Source: Azospirillum thermophilum (lineage in GTDB: Bacteria > Pseudomonadota > Alphaproteobacteria > Azospirillales > Azospirillaceae). Taken from it: 64,000 nucleotides of DNA. A program made the translations under genes and the position numbers. Shown piece after piece: positions 42,039 to 50,504 of the stretch. Every line of letters begins with the position of its first letter. The stretch's first letter is position 1. The notes beneath the pieces were generated by a model that saw only the letters and a program-made list of their open reading frames with translations, did no database searches and was not told the origin of the DNA. The stretch is taken from the NCBI RefSeq assembly GCF_003130795.1, contig NZ_CP029355.1, forward strand, positions 13,813 to 77,812, read 5' to 3'.

Positions 42039-42752
42039 ATGCGCAAGCCCCTCTCCGCCGTCCTGCTCTCCACCCTGGCGTTCCACACCCTGCCGGCCAA
42101 GGCGCAGGGCATCCCGGTGATCGACGTGTCGGCCATCGCGCAGATGATCACCCAGGTGTCCAATCAGGTGCAGCAGATCTCCAATCAGGTCCGGATGATC
42201 GAAAATCAGGCCCGCTCGCTCCAGACCTTGGGCGGCGGCAACTTCGGGGAGCTGAACGGCAACCTCACCCAGCAGGTCGGCCAGCTCAACGCGGTGATGA
42301 ACCGGGTGCAGGGGATCGGCTACCAGCTCGGCGGCATCGAGCAGGAGTTCAACCAGCTCTTCCCGGCCGGCACGGACTGGCAGTCGGTGCCGACCGAGGA
42401 CGTGACGCCCTATTACCAGCGATGGTCGGCGCAACTGCAGGACGCCTCGCGCACCGCCATGGACAGTCAGGGCGTGGTGCGCAACGTCCAGCGCAACGTC
42501 TCGGCCGCGCAAGGCATCCTGGCCGATGCGCAAGCCTCGGACGGCGAGGTGCGTCAGCTCCAAGCCACCAACGAGATGCTGGCGTTGCTGGCGACCCAGC
42601 TCGGCGACATGACCATGACCATGGCAACCACCGGCCGCGTCACCGCGAGCGCGGCGGCGGCGGCTCAAGCCAAGGCCGACGCGGAGGACGAACTGCGGCG
42701 GCGGTTTTTGTTTGCTCCTCCGCTTCCCTCCACCGATGGCGAAGCTTTCTAA
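42039..42752 (+). CDS. trbJ: TrbJ (VirB5-like) mating-pair protein
   Basis: A protein of 237 residues from ATG at 42039. Signal peptide MRKPLSAVLLSTLAFHTLPA then KAQG; IPVIDVSAIAQMITQVSNQV followed by heptad-rich helices (QQISNQVRMIENQARSLQTL) and WQSVPTEDVTPYYQRW. This is the P-type-pilus VirB5/TrbJ pattern. It ends in STDGEAF, a motif repeated at the end of the next small protein. Confidence 0.88.
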   Translation: MRKPLSAVLLSTLAFHTLPAKAQGIPVIDVSAIAQMITQVSNQVQQISNQVRMIENQARSLQTLGGGNFGELNGNLTQQVGQLNAVMNRVQGIGYQLGGIEQEFNQLFPAGTDWQSVPTEDVTPYYQRWSAQLQDASRTAMDSQGVVRNVQRNVSAAQGILADAQASDGEVRQLQATNEMLALLATQLGDMTMTMATTGRVTASAAAAAQAKADAEDELRRRFLFAPPLPSTDGEAF

Positions 42753-42763
42753 AGGAACACGGC

Positions 42764-42952
42764 ATGCTCCAGATAAAGACCTCTGTTGCTCTTCTTATTC
42801 TTGCCGGATCAATCACTAGTTCTGCGGTCATTGCACATATCGTTACACGATACAGCCTCAACGTGACTTGCGCCGCCGCGACGCCACCCGAGCCAGCCAG
42901 AGCACTACCAATTGGTCCAATGCTGAACTCTCGTGACGGAGAAGCGTTCTAA
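42764..42952 (+). CDS. Small TrbK-like membrane protein (entry-exclusion candidate)
   Basis: A protein of 62 residues: N-terminal membrane helix (TSVALLILAGSITSSAVIAH) and a short periplasmic tail ending SRDGEAF. It sits exactly where trbK lies in IncP and Ti trb operons, between trbJ and trbL. There is no clear lipobox, unlike classical TrbK, so the name is by position. GC content is visibly lower than in trbJ, marking the start of an AT-richer segment that continues into trbL. Confidence 0.5.
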   Translation: MLQIKTSVALLILAGSITSSAVIAHIVTRYSLNVTCAAATPPEPARALPIGPMLNSRDGEAF

Positions 42953-42963
42953 GGAGGATTGTC

Positions 42964-44226
42964 ATGAAAAGGGGTTTGAAGTGGTCTCGCTGGGTGCCTC
43001 TCATCCTAGCCGCAGCTATCGTTATGGTGTCATATGATGCTGCGGCTCAAGCAGCAAATAACTCTCTCGACAACATTGTTCGTCTGTACCGGGATCATTC
43101 AACCGCTTGGCAAGCGGCTCTGAGAAATTATGCCATTACGCTGTTCTGGCTTCTGGCAGGAATTGAGTTCACCTGGGCGGCAGTCCGTCTGGCACTGAAA
43201 GGTGCTGACTTTGGAGAGTGGGTGGCGGAGGTCATCAACCAAGTTCTTTTCATCGGCTTTTTCTTAACTCTGCTGCTCCACTCTGCTGATTATGCTCAAG
43301 CGGTGGTGGACAGTTTCCGAGAAGCCGCTAATCAGGCAAGCATAGCCGGGGGTGGAACAGGCCGGATCAGCCCGTCAAACATTTTTGAGGTTGGCGTTAA
43401 CCTCGCGCTTCGAGTGGTTGGTCAAGTATCTCTGTCAAAGCTGGCGGAGAGTGCTGGCTTTCTTATCGCGGCCCTCGTCGTTCTCATTTGCTTCGCTCTG
43501 ATCGCCGCTTTCCTGATCCTGGCCCTGGTGGAGAGCTACATCGTCATCTCGGCCGGCGTCCTGCTGATGGGCTTCGGCGGCTCCCGCTGGACCAAGGATT
43601 ATGCTGTCAAGGTGATGGTCTATGCCGTGGCGGTCGGCGCCAAGCTGTTCGTCCTGCAACTGCTCATCGGGCTGGGGCAGGCCATGATCCTGTCCTGGGA
43701 AGCACAGATCGTCACCAACACCTCCGATGTCTTTGTTATCGTTGGCTCGGCTGTGGTCATGCTGGCGGTCACCAAGGTGGTGCCGGACATGGTCCAGAGC
43801 CTCATCAACGGCACCTCCCCCAGCGGCGGCGGCGCCCTGGTTGGAGCGACCGCGGCAGTCGGCGGCGCCGCGGTCGGTGCGTTGGCCGGTGCGGCCGGCG
43901 CCGGCATGGCGGTCGGCGGCGCCTCCAAGCTTGCCAGTGCCCAGCTCGCCAGCTCGGGCCTGTCCTCGTCCCCGCCGCCTGCCTTTGCCGCCCGCATGGC
44001 CGCCCGCGCCGCCGGCAACCTCGGCCAAGCCGCGGTGCAGGACCTCGGCCGCCGTCTGTCCGGCCGCTCCTACGGCACCATGGGCGGGCGCATGGGCGAG
44101 AGCATGCTCCACAAGGCGCGCGAGCTGCGCGCTGCTGCCGAGAAACCCCAGCCTCCACAGGCTCCGCAGGCGCCCCAGCAGGGCCAGCCGCCGGGCCAAC
44201 CCGACAACGTGATCCGCCCCGAATAG
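42964..44226 (+). CDS. trbL: TrbL (VirB6-like) channel protein
   Basis: A protein of 420 residues with GGAGG 7 nt before the start. Signal-like N-terminus, then WQAALRNYAITLFWLLAGIE and a series of membrane helices, the family motif YIVISAGVLLMGFGGSRWTK, and a long Ala/Gly- and Pro/Gln-rich cytoplasmic tail. The first about 170 codons use AT-richer codons than the rest; the change occurs near 43480. Inner-membrane core of the mating channel. Confidence 0.92.
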   Translation: MKRGLKWSRWVPLILAAAIVMVSYDAAAQAANNSLDNIVRLYRDHSTAWQAALRNYAITLFWLLAGIEFTWAAVRLALKGADFGEWVAEVINQVLFIGFFLTLLLHSADYAQAVVDSFREAANQASIAGGGTGRISPSNIFEVGVNLALRVVGQVSLSKLAESAGFLIAALVVLICFALIAAFLILALVESYIVISAGVLLMGFGGSRWTKDYAVKVMVYAVAVGAKLFVLQLLIGLGQAMILSWEAQIVTNTSDVFVIVGSAVVMLAVTKVVPDMVQSLINGTSPSGGGALVGATAAVGGAAVGALAGAAGAGMAVGGASKLASAQLASSGLSSSPPPAFAARMAARAAGNLGQAAVQDLGRRLSGRSYGTMGGRMGESMLHKARELRAAAEKPQPPQAPQAPQQGQPPGQPDNVIRPE

Positions 44227-44282
44227 GCGTTCGGTTTTGAACTCCAGGGGGATGGATTCCTTCACCGTATAGGCGATAGGCT

Positions 44283-44981
44283 ATGAAAACCCGCACCCTT
44301 CTCAAGCCGAGAACCCAGGCAACGCCGCCGACCGAGACGCCCTATCTCTCGGCCCGGCTCGAATGGAATGAGCGGTACGGCTCCTACATCGCCCGCGCCA
44401 ATGCGTGGCGTCTGACGGCGCTGTCCAGCCTCGCCATCGCCGCCCTGGCGGTCGGTGGCGTAGTCTGGATCGGCAGCCAGAACCGTCTCGTCCCTTATGT
44501 CGTGGAAACCAACAAGCTGGGCGATGCGGTGGGGGTGCGGCGGGCCGATCAGATCTATGTGCCCAACGAGCGGGTGATCCGTGCCCAGCTCGCCCGCTGG
44601 ATCAGCAACATCCGCTCCGTCTACGTCGATGCGGCGGCCGAGCGGGCGCTGATCGACGAGGCGTTCGCCATGATCAACAAGCGCGGCGCCGCCTATCCGC
44701 AAATCCTTGAACACTTCCGCAGCGCCGACCCCTTCAAGCGCGCTGAAACCGAAACGGTGACCGTCGAGGTGCAGTCGGTGCTCCCGATCAGCCAGGACAC
44801 ATGGCGGATCGAGTGGCGGGAAAGCGTGATGAACCGGGACGGCTCGGCCAAGCAACCGCCGGTCTCCTGGCAGGCCACGGTGACCATCAGCATCGCCACC
44901 CCGGCCACCGAACAGGCGATCCTCATGAACCCCATGGGGGTCTACGTGAACAGCTACTCGTGGTCCCAGCGGCTCATCTGA
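44283..44981 (+). CDS. trbF: TrbF (VirB8-like) channel protein
   Basis: A protein of 232 residues. Cytoplasmic NERYGSYIARANAWR, one membrane helix (LTALSSLAIAALAVGGVVWI), then a periplasmic NTF2-like domain (RLVPYVVETNKLGDAVGVRR; VEVQSVLPISQDTWRIEWRE; NPMGVYVNSYSWSQ). Links the inner-membrane and outer-membrane parts of the channel. Confidence 0.94.
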   Translation: MKTRTLLKPRTQATPPTETPYLSARLEWNERYGSYIARANAWRLTALSSLAIAALAVGGVVWIGSQNRLVPYVVETNKLGDAVGVRRADQIYVPNERVIRAQLARWISNIRSVYVDAAAERALIDEAFAMINKRGAAYPQILEHFRSADPFKRAETETVTVEVQSVLPISQDTWRIEWRESVMNRDGSAKQPPVSWQATVTISIATPATEQAILMNPMGVYVNSYSWSQRLI

Positions 44982-44992
44982 CAGGTGCTCCC

Positions 44993-45955
44993 ATGCTCAA
45001 GGAAACCCTCACCCTCGCCGCCCTGGCGTTGACCGTCTCGGGACCGGCGCTCGCTCAACAGGTCCCGGCCATCCAGACGGCGCAGACGGAAGCGCCGGCC
45101 GCCGCCCCGCCGCCGGCCGGCGACGCCCCGGCCGTCCTGAGCCGCCGGACCGGCAATCCGCCGCCGGTCAACCTGATGTCGGGCAAGGAGGCCGAGCTGA
45201 ACGCCAAGGAGCGGCGCGGCGTCGCCCTGTCCGGCGAGTGGCGCGGCGGCAAGGACCGCCCGGCGCGCGGGCAGGCCGGCCGCGTCACCTTCACCTACGG
45301 CTCCACCCTGCCCTCCGTCGTCTGCGCCCCTCTGCGGGTCTGCAATCTCGAACTCCAGCCGGGCGAGGTGGTGCAGCAGATCGACCTCGGCGACATCGCG
45401 CGATGGAAGGCCACCCCGACCGTCTATGGTGCCGGCGCCAACCAGACCAGCGTCATCGTCATCAAGGCGAGCGACAGTGGCCTGACCACCACCATGACCA
45501 TCGCCACCGACCGGCGGATTTACGTGGTCCAGCTCGTCAGCCGCACCAAGGACTGGATGCCGCTGGTGTCCTTCGTCTATCCGGAGGACGTCCAGCAGGA
45601 GTGGGACGCCTACCGGGCCGCGGTGAACCGCCGCCAGCAGGCCACCACCCTCTCCGATGGCCTGAACGTCGCCAACCTCGACTTCGGGTTCGCCATCCGC
45701 GGCGACAGCCCGTCCTGGCGGCCGGTGCGGGTCTACACGGACGGGCGCAAGACCTACATCCAGTTTCCCAGCGAGATGCGCTACGACGAGTCTCCCGCCC
45801 TGGTGGCGATCGGCTCGGACGACAAGGAACAGCTCGTCAACTACCGGGCCAGCGGCGACCGCTACGTGGTCGACAAGGTGCTGCGCCATGCCGCGCTGAT
45901 TTCCGGCGTCGGCAGCGACCAGACCAAGGTCGAGATCCTGCGCGAGAGGAACTGA
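44993..45955 (+). CDS. trbG: TrbG (VirB9-like) outer-membrane complex protein
   Basis: A protein of 320 residues from ATG at 44993. Signal peptide LTLAALALTVSGPALAQ; VTFTYGSTLPSVVCAPLRVC and LELQPGEVVQQIDLGDIARW are the VirB9 N-domain; the C-domain has FAIRGDSPSWRPVRVYTDGR, KTYIQFPSEM and RHAALISGVG. Part of the ring with TrbI and TrbH. Confidence 0.94.
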   Translation: MLKETLTLAALALTVSGPALAQQVPAIQTAQTEAPAAAPPPAGDAPAVLSRRTGNPPPVNLMSGKEAELNAKERRGVALSGEWRGGKDRPARGQAGRVTFTYGSTLPSVVCAPLRVCNLELQPGEVVQQIDLGDIARWKATPTVYGAGANQTSVIVIKASDSGLTTTMTIATDRRIYVVQLVSRTKDWMPLVSFVYPEDVQQEWDAYRAAVNRRQQATTLSDGLNVANLDFGFAIRGDSPSWRPVRVYTDGRKTYIQFPSEMRYDESPALVAIGSDDKEQLVNYRASGDRYVVDKVLRHAALISGVGSDQTKVEILRERN

Positions 45956-45958
45956 ACC

Positions 45959-46408
45959 ATGCGGCACCCCCTGCATGCCGCGGTGGTCGGCGTGGCGCTG
46001 CTGCTCGGCGGCTGCGCCAGCTTCGGCCCGCGGTCCTCCTACGTCGAGGCGGTGACGCCGGCCGATGCGCCGTTGCTGGCGGCCGACATCGCCGGCTTCG
46101 TGTCCGACCGCCTGCCGGCGGCCTCCACCACCGTGGCGCTCGATGAGCCGGCCGGCGAGCTGGCGAGCGACAGCCTGACGCCGGTCCTGCGCGACGAGTT
46201 GCGGCGGATCGGCTTCGGGGTGGCGGGTGCCGACCAGAAAGCACCAGGCGCTCATGCCCTGCGCTATCTGGTGACGCCGCTCAATGCCGGGGTGCTCGTG
46301 CGTCTCCAGTTCGACCGGACCACGGCCTCGCGCCTGTGGCTCCGCAACAGTGCCGGCACGCTCCAGGCCGGATCCCCCTTCACCGTGCGGGAGGACGCCG
46401 CAGAATGA
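45959..46408 (+). CDS. trbH: TrbH lipoprotein (VirB7-like role)
   Basis: A protein of 149 residues with a lipobox LLLGGCASF, so an outer-membrane lipoprotein. The mature part VTPADAPLLAADIAGFVSDR and LARRIGFGVA-like segments fit TrbH. Starts 3 bp after trbG and overlaps trbI by ATGA. Confidence 0.9.
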   Translation: MRHPLHAAVVGVALLLGGCASFGPRSSYVEAVTPADAPLLAADIAGFVSDRLPAASTTVALDEPAGELASDSLTPVLRDELRRIGFGVAGADQKAPGAHALRYLVTPLNAGVLVRLQFDRTTASRLWLRNSAGTLQAGSPFTVREDAAE

Positions 46409-47862
46409 CCGACCAGACGCAGCAACCGACCGATGGTCCCGACCGCTCGCCCGACTTCCTGGCCGGTCCCACCGCGCCGCCGGCCAGCCAGCCGCAGCAA
46501 CCGCCGTCCGGCAGCCCCGACCGTTCGCCCGACTTCCTGACTGGCCCGACCCTGCGCCAGACCGGCGGCCGGCGCCTGACCCGCGTGCCGGTCTACATCC
46601 TCATCGGGATTTCCGCCCTGGTCGCCATCGCCATCGCCTACACGATGAACGAGCGGGCCAAGCGGCGGGCGGCCGGCGCCGGCAGCACCGAGGTGGTGGC
46701 GGCCCCGGAGCCGGTGGACGCCAAGCCGCTGTTCGGGGCGGCACAGAACGCCGGCATCATCGAGGCGCGGCGGGCAGCTCCCGCCCCGGCGGCCCCGGCG
46801 CCGGCCGCCGCAGCCACCCCCGCCGCCATGCCGGCGGCGCCGCCGGAGCCGATGGCGCGCGGCTACACGACCAACGCCGGCCGCACCCCGGAGGACGATG
46901 CCCGGATGCGGGCATGGCAGCAGTATGACGCCGAGGTGCGGCGGGTGGAGGAACAGCGCCGGGCGGCGCTGAAAGCCGCTCTGGAAGCGCCGACCACCGT
47001 TCCCACCAACCGGGCCCAGCCCGGGCAGATGCAGCAGCCGGCCGCGGCCGGCCCGGGCGGCGCCGGCAACAGCCCGCAGGCGCTCGCCCAGCTCGCCAAC
47101 AGCTTCGGCAGCAGCTCGGGCACGAGCGGCGGCCTGGGCGCGGCCGGTGGCGGTGCCGGCGGCTATGGGAGCGACATGGGGCGGGGCGGCCAGGGCAGCG
47201 GTGCCGAGGCCAAGCGCAACTTCCTGAACCAGCAGCCGCGCGGCTCGCACTACCTCGCCGGCACCCGCGAGGCCGCGGTGTCACCCTATGAGGTCAAGGC
47301 CGGCACCATCATCCCTGGTGTCATGGAGAGCGGCATCAACTCGGACCTGCCGGGCATCATCAAGGCGCGGGTGCGCGAGAACGTCTACGACACCGCCACC
47401 GGGCAATACCTGCTGATCCCCAAGGACTCCATGCTGGTCGGCACCTACGACAACGGGGTGGAGATGGGCCAGGAGCGGGTGCTGATCGCCTGGAACCGGA
47501 TCATCTACCCCGACGCCTCGTCGCTCGACCTCGGCAGCATGCCCGGCGCCGACCAGAGCGGCTATGCCGGCTTCTCCGATCAGGTGAACAACCACTATTT
47601 CCGGACCTTCGGCAATGCCCTGCTGCTGTCGATCTTCTCGGCCGGCGTCCAGCTCTCCCAGCCGCAGCAGCGCGGCGACAGCCGCGGCGGCTACGACGCG
47701 CAGCAGATCATCGCCGGCAGCCTCGGCCAGCAGATGGGCCAGCTCGGCGCGGAATACGCACGCAAGGGCCTGAACGTCGCCCCGACCCTGGAGATCCGCC
47801 CCGGCTACCGCTTCAACATCATGGTGACCAAGGACATGATCATTCCTCCCTGGCAGGGATGA
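46405..47862 (+). CDS. trbI: TrbI (VirB10-like) channel scaffold
   Basis: A protein of 485 residues from ATG at 46405. The cytoplasmic tail contains a duplicated motif PDRSPDFLAGPT / PDRSPDFLTGPT; one membrane helix (VPVYILIGISALVAIAIAYT); a long Pro/Ala/Gly-rich periplasmic linker; and the conserved beta-barrel domain (YEVKAGTIIPGVMESGINSD, YLLIPKDSMLVGTYDNGVEM, QERVLIAWNRIIYPD). Last gene of the trb operon. Confidence 0.95.
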   Translation: MTDQTQQPTDGPDRSPDFLAGPTAPPASQPQQPPSGSPDRSPDFLTGPTLRQTGGRRLTRVPVYILIGISALVAIAIAYTMNERAKRRAAGAGSTEVVAAPEPVDAKPLFGAAQNAGIIEARRAAPAPAAPAPAAAATPAAMPAAPPEPMARGYTTNAGRTPEDDARMRAWQQYDAEVRRVEEQRRAALKAALEAPTTVPTNRAQPGQMQQPAAAGPGGAGNSPQALAQLANSFGSSSGTSGGLGAAGGGAGGYGSDMGRGGQGSGAEAKRNFLNQQPRGSHYLAGTREAAVSPYEVKAGTIIPGVMESGINSDLPGIIKARVRENVYDTATGQYLLIPKDSMLVGTYDNGVEMGQERVLIAWNRIIYPDASSLDLGSMPGADQSGYAGFSDQVNNHYFRTFGNALLLSIFSAGVQLSQPQQRGDSRGGYDAQQIIAGSLGQQMGQLGAEYARKGLNVAPTLEIRPGYRFNIMVTKDMIIPPWQG

Positions 47863-47906
47863 GTCCGGGGGCTGAGGATCAACAGAACAGCGACAGCAGG
47901 ACCGTC

Positions 47907-48290
47907 TTAGGCCGCTTGGCTATGGTCCGTCACCACCTCCGCCACCAGCTCCGGATTGCGTTCGATCACGAACAGCAGCGTGCGGGTGGCGGGGTCGGGC
48001 TGGTAGCGGCCCTGCTCCCAGTCGCGCAGGGTACCGATTGGGAAGCCGAAGCGGTCGGCAAACTCCCGCTGGGTGAGGTTGAGTTTCGCGCGGATGCCGC
48101 GGACGCTGACGCCGCCGGGCGGATGGATGATGCGCAGATGCTCCGCCGGGACCTCGGAGAGATCCGGTGCCGCGTCGGGGTTGTCGGCGATCTGCCGGGC
48201 GATGTCCTCGTCGGTCATGGCGTCGATGGCGGCCCAATCGGTGGCGGCCAGGGCAGCCTTTTCCTTGTCGGTCAGGGGACGGTTAGCCAT
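47907..48290 (-). CDS. XRE-type antitoxin paired with a BrnT-like toxin
   Basis: A protein of 127 residues. An N-terminal acidic region (TDEDIARQIADNPDAAPDLS) is followed by an HTH resembling the YiaG/NadS type: GIRAKLNLTQREFADRFGFP then IGTLRDWEQGRYQPDPATRT. It overlaps the toxin-like gene upstream by 8 nt (toxin first). BrnT is more commonly partnered by the RHH protein BrnA; here the antitoxin slot is filled by an HTH protein. Confidence 0.8.
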   Translation of the reverse strand: MANRPLTDKEKAALAATDWAAIDAMTDEDIARQIADNPDAAPDLSEVPAEHLRIIHPPGGVSVRGIRAKLNLTQREFADRFGFPIGTLRDWEQGRYQPDPATRTLLFVIERNPELVAEVVTDHSQAA

Positions 48291-48540
48291 AGCGATTGAT
48301 CTCCCTCCGGTTGGCTTTGCGCATGGAGATGATGTGGCGCCAGCCGCAGCGCGGGGCGTAGGTGCAGACGAACAGGCGACCGTTGATCAGGCCGTAGGCA
48401 TTGATCCGCAGTTCGCCGTAATCGAAACGGTCGTCAACGGCTTCGGCGACAAGGTTGTCGAACAGGAGGGCGGCGAGGTCGAAGCTGACCTTGTGCTTCT
48501 CGATGTTGCTCGCGAACTTGGCTTCGTCCCAGCAGAACAT
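48283..48540 (-). CDS. brnT: BrnT-family (DUF497) ribonuclease toxin
   Basis: A protein of 85 residues. FCWDEAKFASNIEKHKVSFD, then DDRFDYGELRINAYGLINGR, LFVCTYAPR and RHIISMRKANRREINRYG follow the BrnT pattern W-D-x-K-x(3)-N-x2-KH ... R-x-RIIS-x-RKA. BrnT toxins are RelE-fold mRNA interferases. It is the first gene of the pair, with a promoter at 48565-48593. Confidence 0.85.
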   Translation of the reverse strand: MFCWDEAKFASNIEKHKVSFDLAALLFDNLVAEAVDDRFDYGELRINAYGLINGRLFVCTYAPRCGWRHIISMRKANRREINRYG

Positions 48541-48564
48541 GCCCGCACCCCTGTTGACGGGCCG

Positions 48565-48616
48565 ATAGTACGGGCCACCCGCACCAAGGTCAAGAGATAC
48601 TACGGGTCGCCCGCAC
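48565..48616 (-). promoter_or_regulatory. Promoter and tandem operator of the BrnT module
   Basis: On the minus strand TTGACC (48588-48593) and TACTAT (48565-48570) are exactly 17 bp apart. A 16-bp motif TACGGG-N3-CCCGCAC occurs twice, at 48569-48584 (between the two hexamers) and 48601-48616 (upstream of -35), each with a GGG/CCC dyad. These are likely binding sites of the HTH antitoxin for autorepression. Confidence 0.65.
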
Positions 48617-48648
48617 TCACGTCAGCCTGAAGAGACGGGTAAGGTCCG

Positions 48649-49257
48649 TTACCGCCCGCCGCGCTTGTGGACCTTCTGTCTGAGGTGCGGCGGGATCGCC
48701 GTTTCCGCCCAGGCCGGCAGATCGGCGGACAGCTTCTTCACTGCGCCCTGGTCGCGTTTCAGCAGCAGCCGGCGCCGGATGTCCGAGTTGTCGAACACCC
48801 AGGCGCGGTGTGCGACGGACAGGGCTTCCGACAGGGCCTCCATGCTGCGGCCATAGCGGCGCAGGATCGCATCCTTCGGCACGTTGTGCCCGCCGCTGCG
48901 CACGCGGGCGTGAACGCGCGCCGCCGACAGCGCAACATCGTCCAGCCCGACGAAGATCAGGTTGACCTTGTAGCCGGCCTCGGCCGCCCGGCGCATCAGG
49001 GCCAGCTCGCTCTTGCCGGTCAGCGTGGTTTCCATGGCGAAGGTCTCGCGGCGGGCAAGCCGGCCCTCGCGGTCCTCCACCGCCAGCCGGCCGGCGCGCA
49101 GGTGGGCGGCCGGGCTGTTCACGTCGCCGGGGTCGAGCTGGCGCGCGATGTCGTCGGCGTTGACGAAGGGGACGCGTCCGATGATGTGGCGGCGGGCGAT
49201 GGTGGACTTGCCGGCGCCGTTCGGGCCGGCCAGCACCCATAACTGCGGCTGGGTCAT
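48649..49257 (-). CDS. Zeta-toxin-like P-loop kinase
   Basis: A protein of 202 residues. It starts MTQPQLWVLAGPNGAGKSTI with Walker A GPNGAGKST, then PFVNADDIARQLDPG and FAMETTLTGKSELALMRRAA, as in zeta toxins (UDP-N-acetylglucosamine kinases) and related Zeta-like domains. ARVHARVRSGGHNVPKDAIL is the usual substrate-lid region. Coupled by ATGA to the small gene upstream, the presumed antitoxin. Confidence 0.88.
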   Translation of the reverse strand: MTQPQLWVLAGPNGAGKSTIARRHIIGRVPFVNADDIARQLDPGDVNSPAAHLRAGRLAVEDREGRLARRETFAMETTLTGKSELALMRRAAEAGYKVNLIFVGLDDVALSAARVHARVRSGGHNVPKDAILRRYGRSMEALSEALSVAHRAWVFDNSDIRRRLLLKRDQGAVKKLSADLPAWAETAIPPHLRQKVHKRGGR

Positions 49258-49508
49258 GCAGCCAGCAGCCGGATCAGCCTTTCCTCGCCGGTCGAGAAAT
49301 CGACCAGCTCCTTGCGCCCGTCCGGGTGTTCCTTGATGACGCAGCCCGGCGGGGTGTCACGCTTGCGGTAGTAGATCGGCTCGCCGGCCGCGAGGTGGGC
49401 GCGGGCGGCGGCCCCGGCATCCTGTTCAAGCTGGGCATCGAGCCGCATCAGGAACAGGCGCTCCTGATCGGGAGTCATCTTCTCCAGGTTCTCCAGGGTC
49501 ATTTCCAT
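49254..49508 (-). CDS. Putative antitoxin of the zeta-like toxin
   Basis: A protein of 84 residues (MEMTLENLEKMTPDQERLFL; IYYRKRDTPPGCVIKEHPDG). Small acidic protein whose stop overlaps the start of the zeta-like gene by ATGA, the usual antitoxin-first order. Not related to epsilon by eye; many zeta-like toxins have such small unrelated partners. Confidence 0.65.
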   Translation of the reverse strand: MEMTLENLEKMTPDQERLFLMRLDAQLEQDAGAAARAHLAAGEPIYYRKRDTPPGCVIKEHPDGRKELVDFSTGEERLIRLLAA

Positions 49509-49786
49509 GACTCAGGTCCGTTCGGTTCGGTGATCCGGTAGTAGATGAAGGATGCAACGAAGTCGATAGCGATGAATATTGCCGCTGCCCCACCATGAAA
49601 ATGAATAGACTTCCAAGCAGCAGCCCATCCTCCGCCAGCATAGGTGATGAGAGTAAAGGGAATTCCGAGCGCGATAAAAAACCCCCAGGCCATCCGAGCA
49701 CCTAAGCTGATGATCCGTAGAGCGAGGAGGAATGCTCCAACCGCCAATCCGACGCTCAACCCGGTCAGGAAGCGAAGCAGGAACAT
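49499..49786 (-). CDS. Small membrane protein, 95 aa
   Basis: Two or three hydrophobic helices (LRFLTGLSVGLAVGAFLLAL; MAWGFFIALGIPFTLITYAG; AAIFIAIDFVASFIYYRI) with a short polar tail. Overlaps the antitoxin-like gene by 10 nt, so co-transcribed with the toxin module. Function unknown. Its codon use is less GC-rich than its neighbours. Confidence 0.6.
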   Translation of the reverse strand: MFLLRFLTGLSVGLAVGAFLLALRIISLGARMAWGFFIALGIPFTLITYAGGGWAAAWKSIHFHGGAAAIFIAIDFVASFIYYRITEPNGPESWK

Positions 49787-49925
49787 GGCGGCGGCCCCCT
49801 CAACTCATTCCGTCCAGAGCGCGTTGTGACGCCTCACAGGATCAACAACCTTTGCTCGTCCCATGCTCCACCAGCCGGGCACTCTCTTCAAGCTACCCCT
49901 TCGATAGGGCCGGCGGGCCAGCGGT

Positions 49926-50495
49926 TCAGTCCTGCCCCGTGCGCGGCCCCAGCTCCCTATAGAGCGTGCGGCGGGACACCCGAAACTCACTGCAAATCTG
50001 GCTGATCGGCACCGCCGGGTTGGACCACAGCAGCTTGGCGAGCGCCAGCCGGTCGGGGGACAGGACCGGCTTGCGTCCCGGCTTGGCGCCCCGTGCCCGC
50101 GCGGCCGCCAGCCCGGCCATGGTGCGCTCTCGGATCAGCCCCCGCTCGAACTCGGCCAGAGCGGCGAACAGGTGGAACAGCAGTCGGCCGGTCGGCGTGG
50201 TGGTGTCCAGAGTCTCCGCCAGACTCCGCAGGCCGGCGCCGGCCCGCTCGATCCGGCGCACCAAGTCCAGCAGGTCCAGCAGCGACCGCCCCAGCCGGTC
50301 GAGCCGGACGATCACCACCACATCGCCGGGCCGCAGCGACCGCATCATCTCGGCCAGTCCCGGCCGCTCGGCCTTCGCCCCGCTCATCGTGTCGGTGTAG
50401 ATGCGGGCCGGGTCCACCCCCGCCTCCATCAGCGCCGTGCGTTGCGCCTCAAGGTTCTGATCGGCCGTCGATACGCGCGCGTAGCCTAACAGCAT
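49926..50495 (-). CDS. Serine recombinase (resolvase/invertase family)
   Basis: A protein of 189 residues from ATG at 50495. LLGYARVSTADQNLEAQRTA has the catalytic Ser; DTMSGAKAERPGLAEMMRSL, VVIVRLDRLGRSLLDLLDLV and EFERGLIRERTMAGLAAARA are the resolvase core, and the C-terminal HTH is VPISQICSEFRVSRRTLYRE. Such enzymes resolve plasmid multimers or transposon cointegrates at a res site; candidate res repeats lie directly upstream. No partner transposase is adjacent, so a plasmid-maintenance role is favoured. Confidence 0.93.
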   Translation of the reverse strand: MLLGYARVSTADQNLEAQRTALMEAGVDPARIYTDTMSGAKAERPGLAEMMRSLRPGDVVVIVRLDRLGRSLLDLLDLVRRIERAGAGLRSLAETLDTTTPTGRLLFHLFAALAEFERGLIRERTMAGLAAARARGAKPGRKPVLSPDRLALAKLLWSNPAVPISQICSEFRVSRRTLYRELGPRTGQD

Positions 50496-50504
50496 AGTTC
50501 CCCG

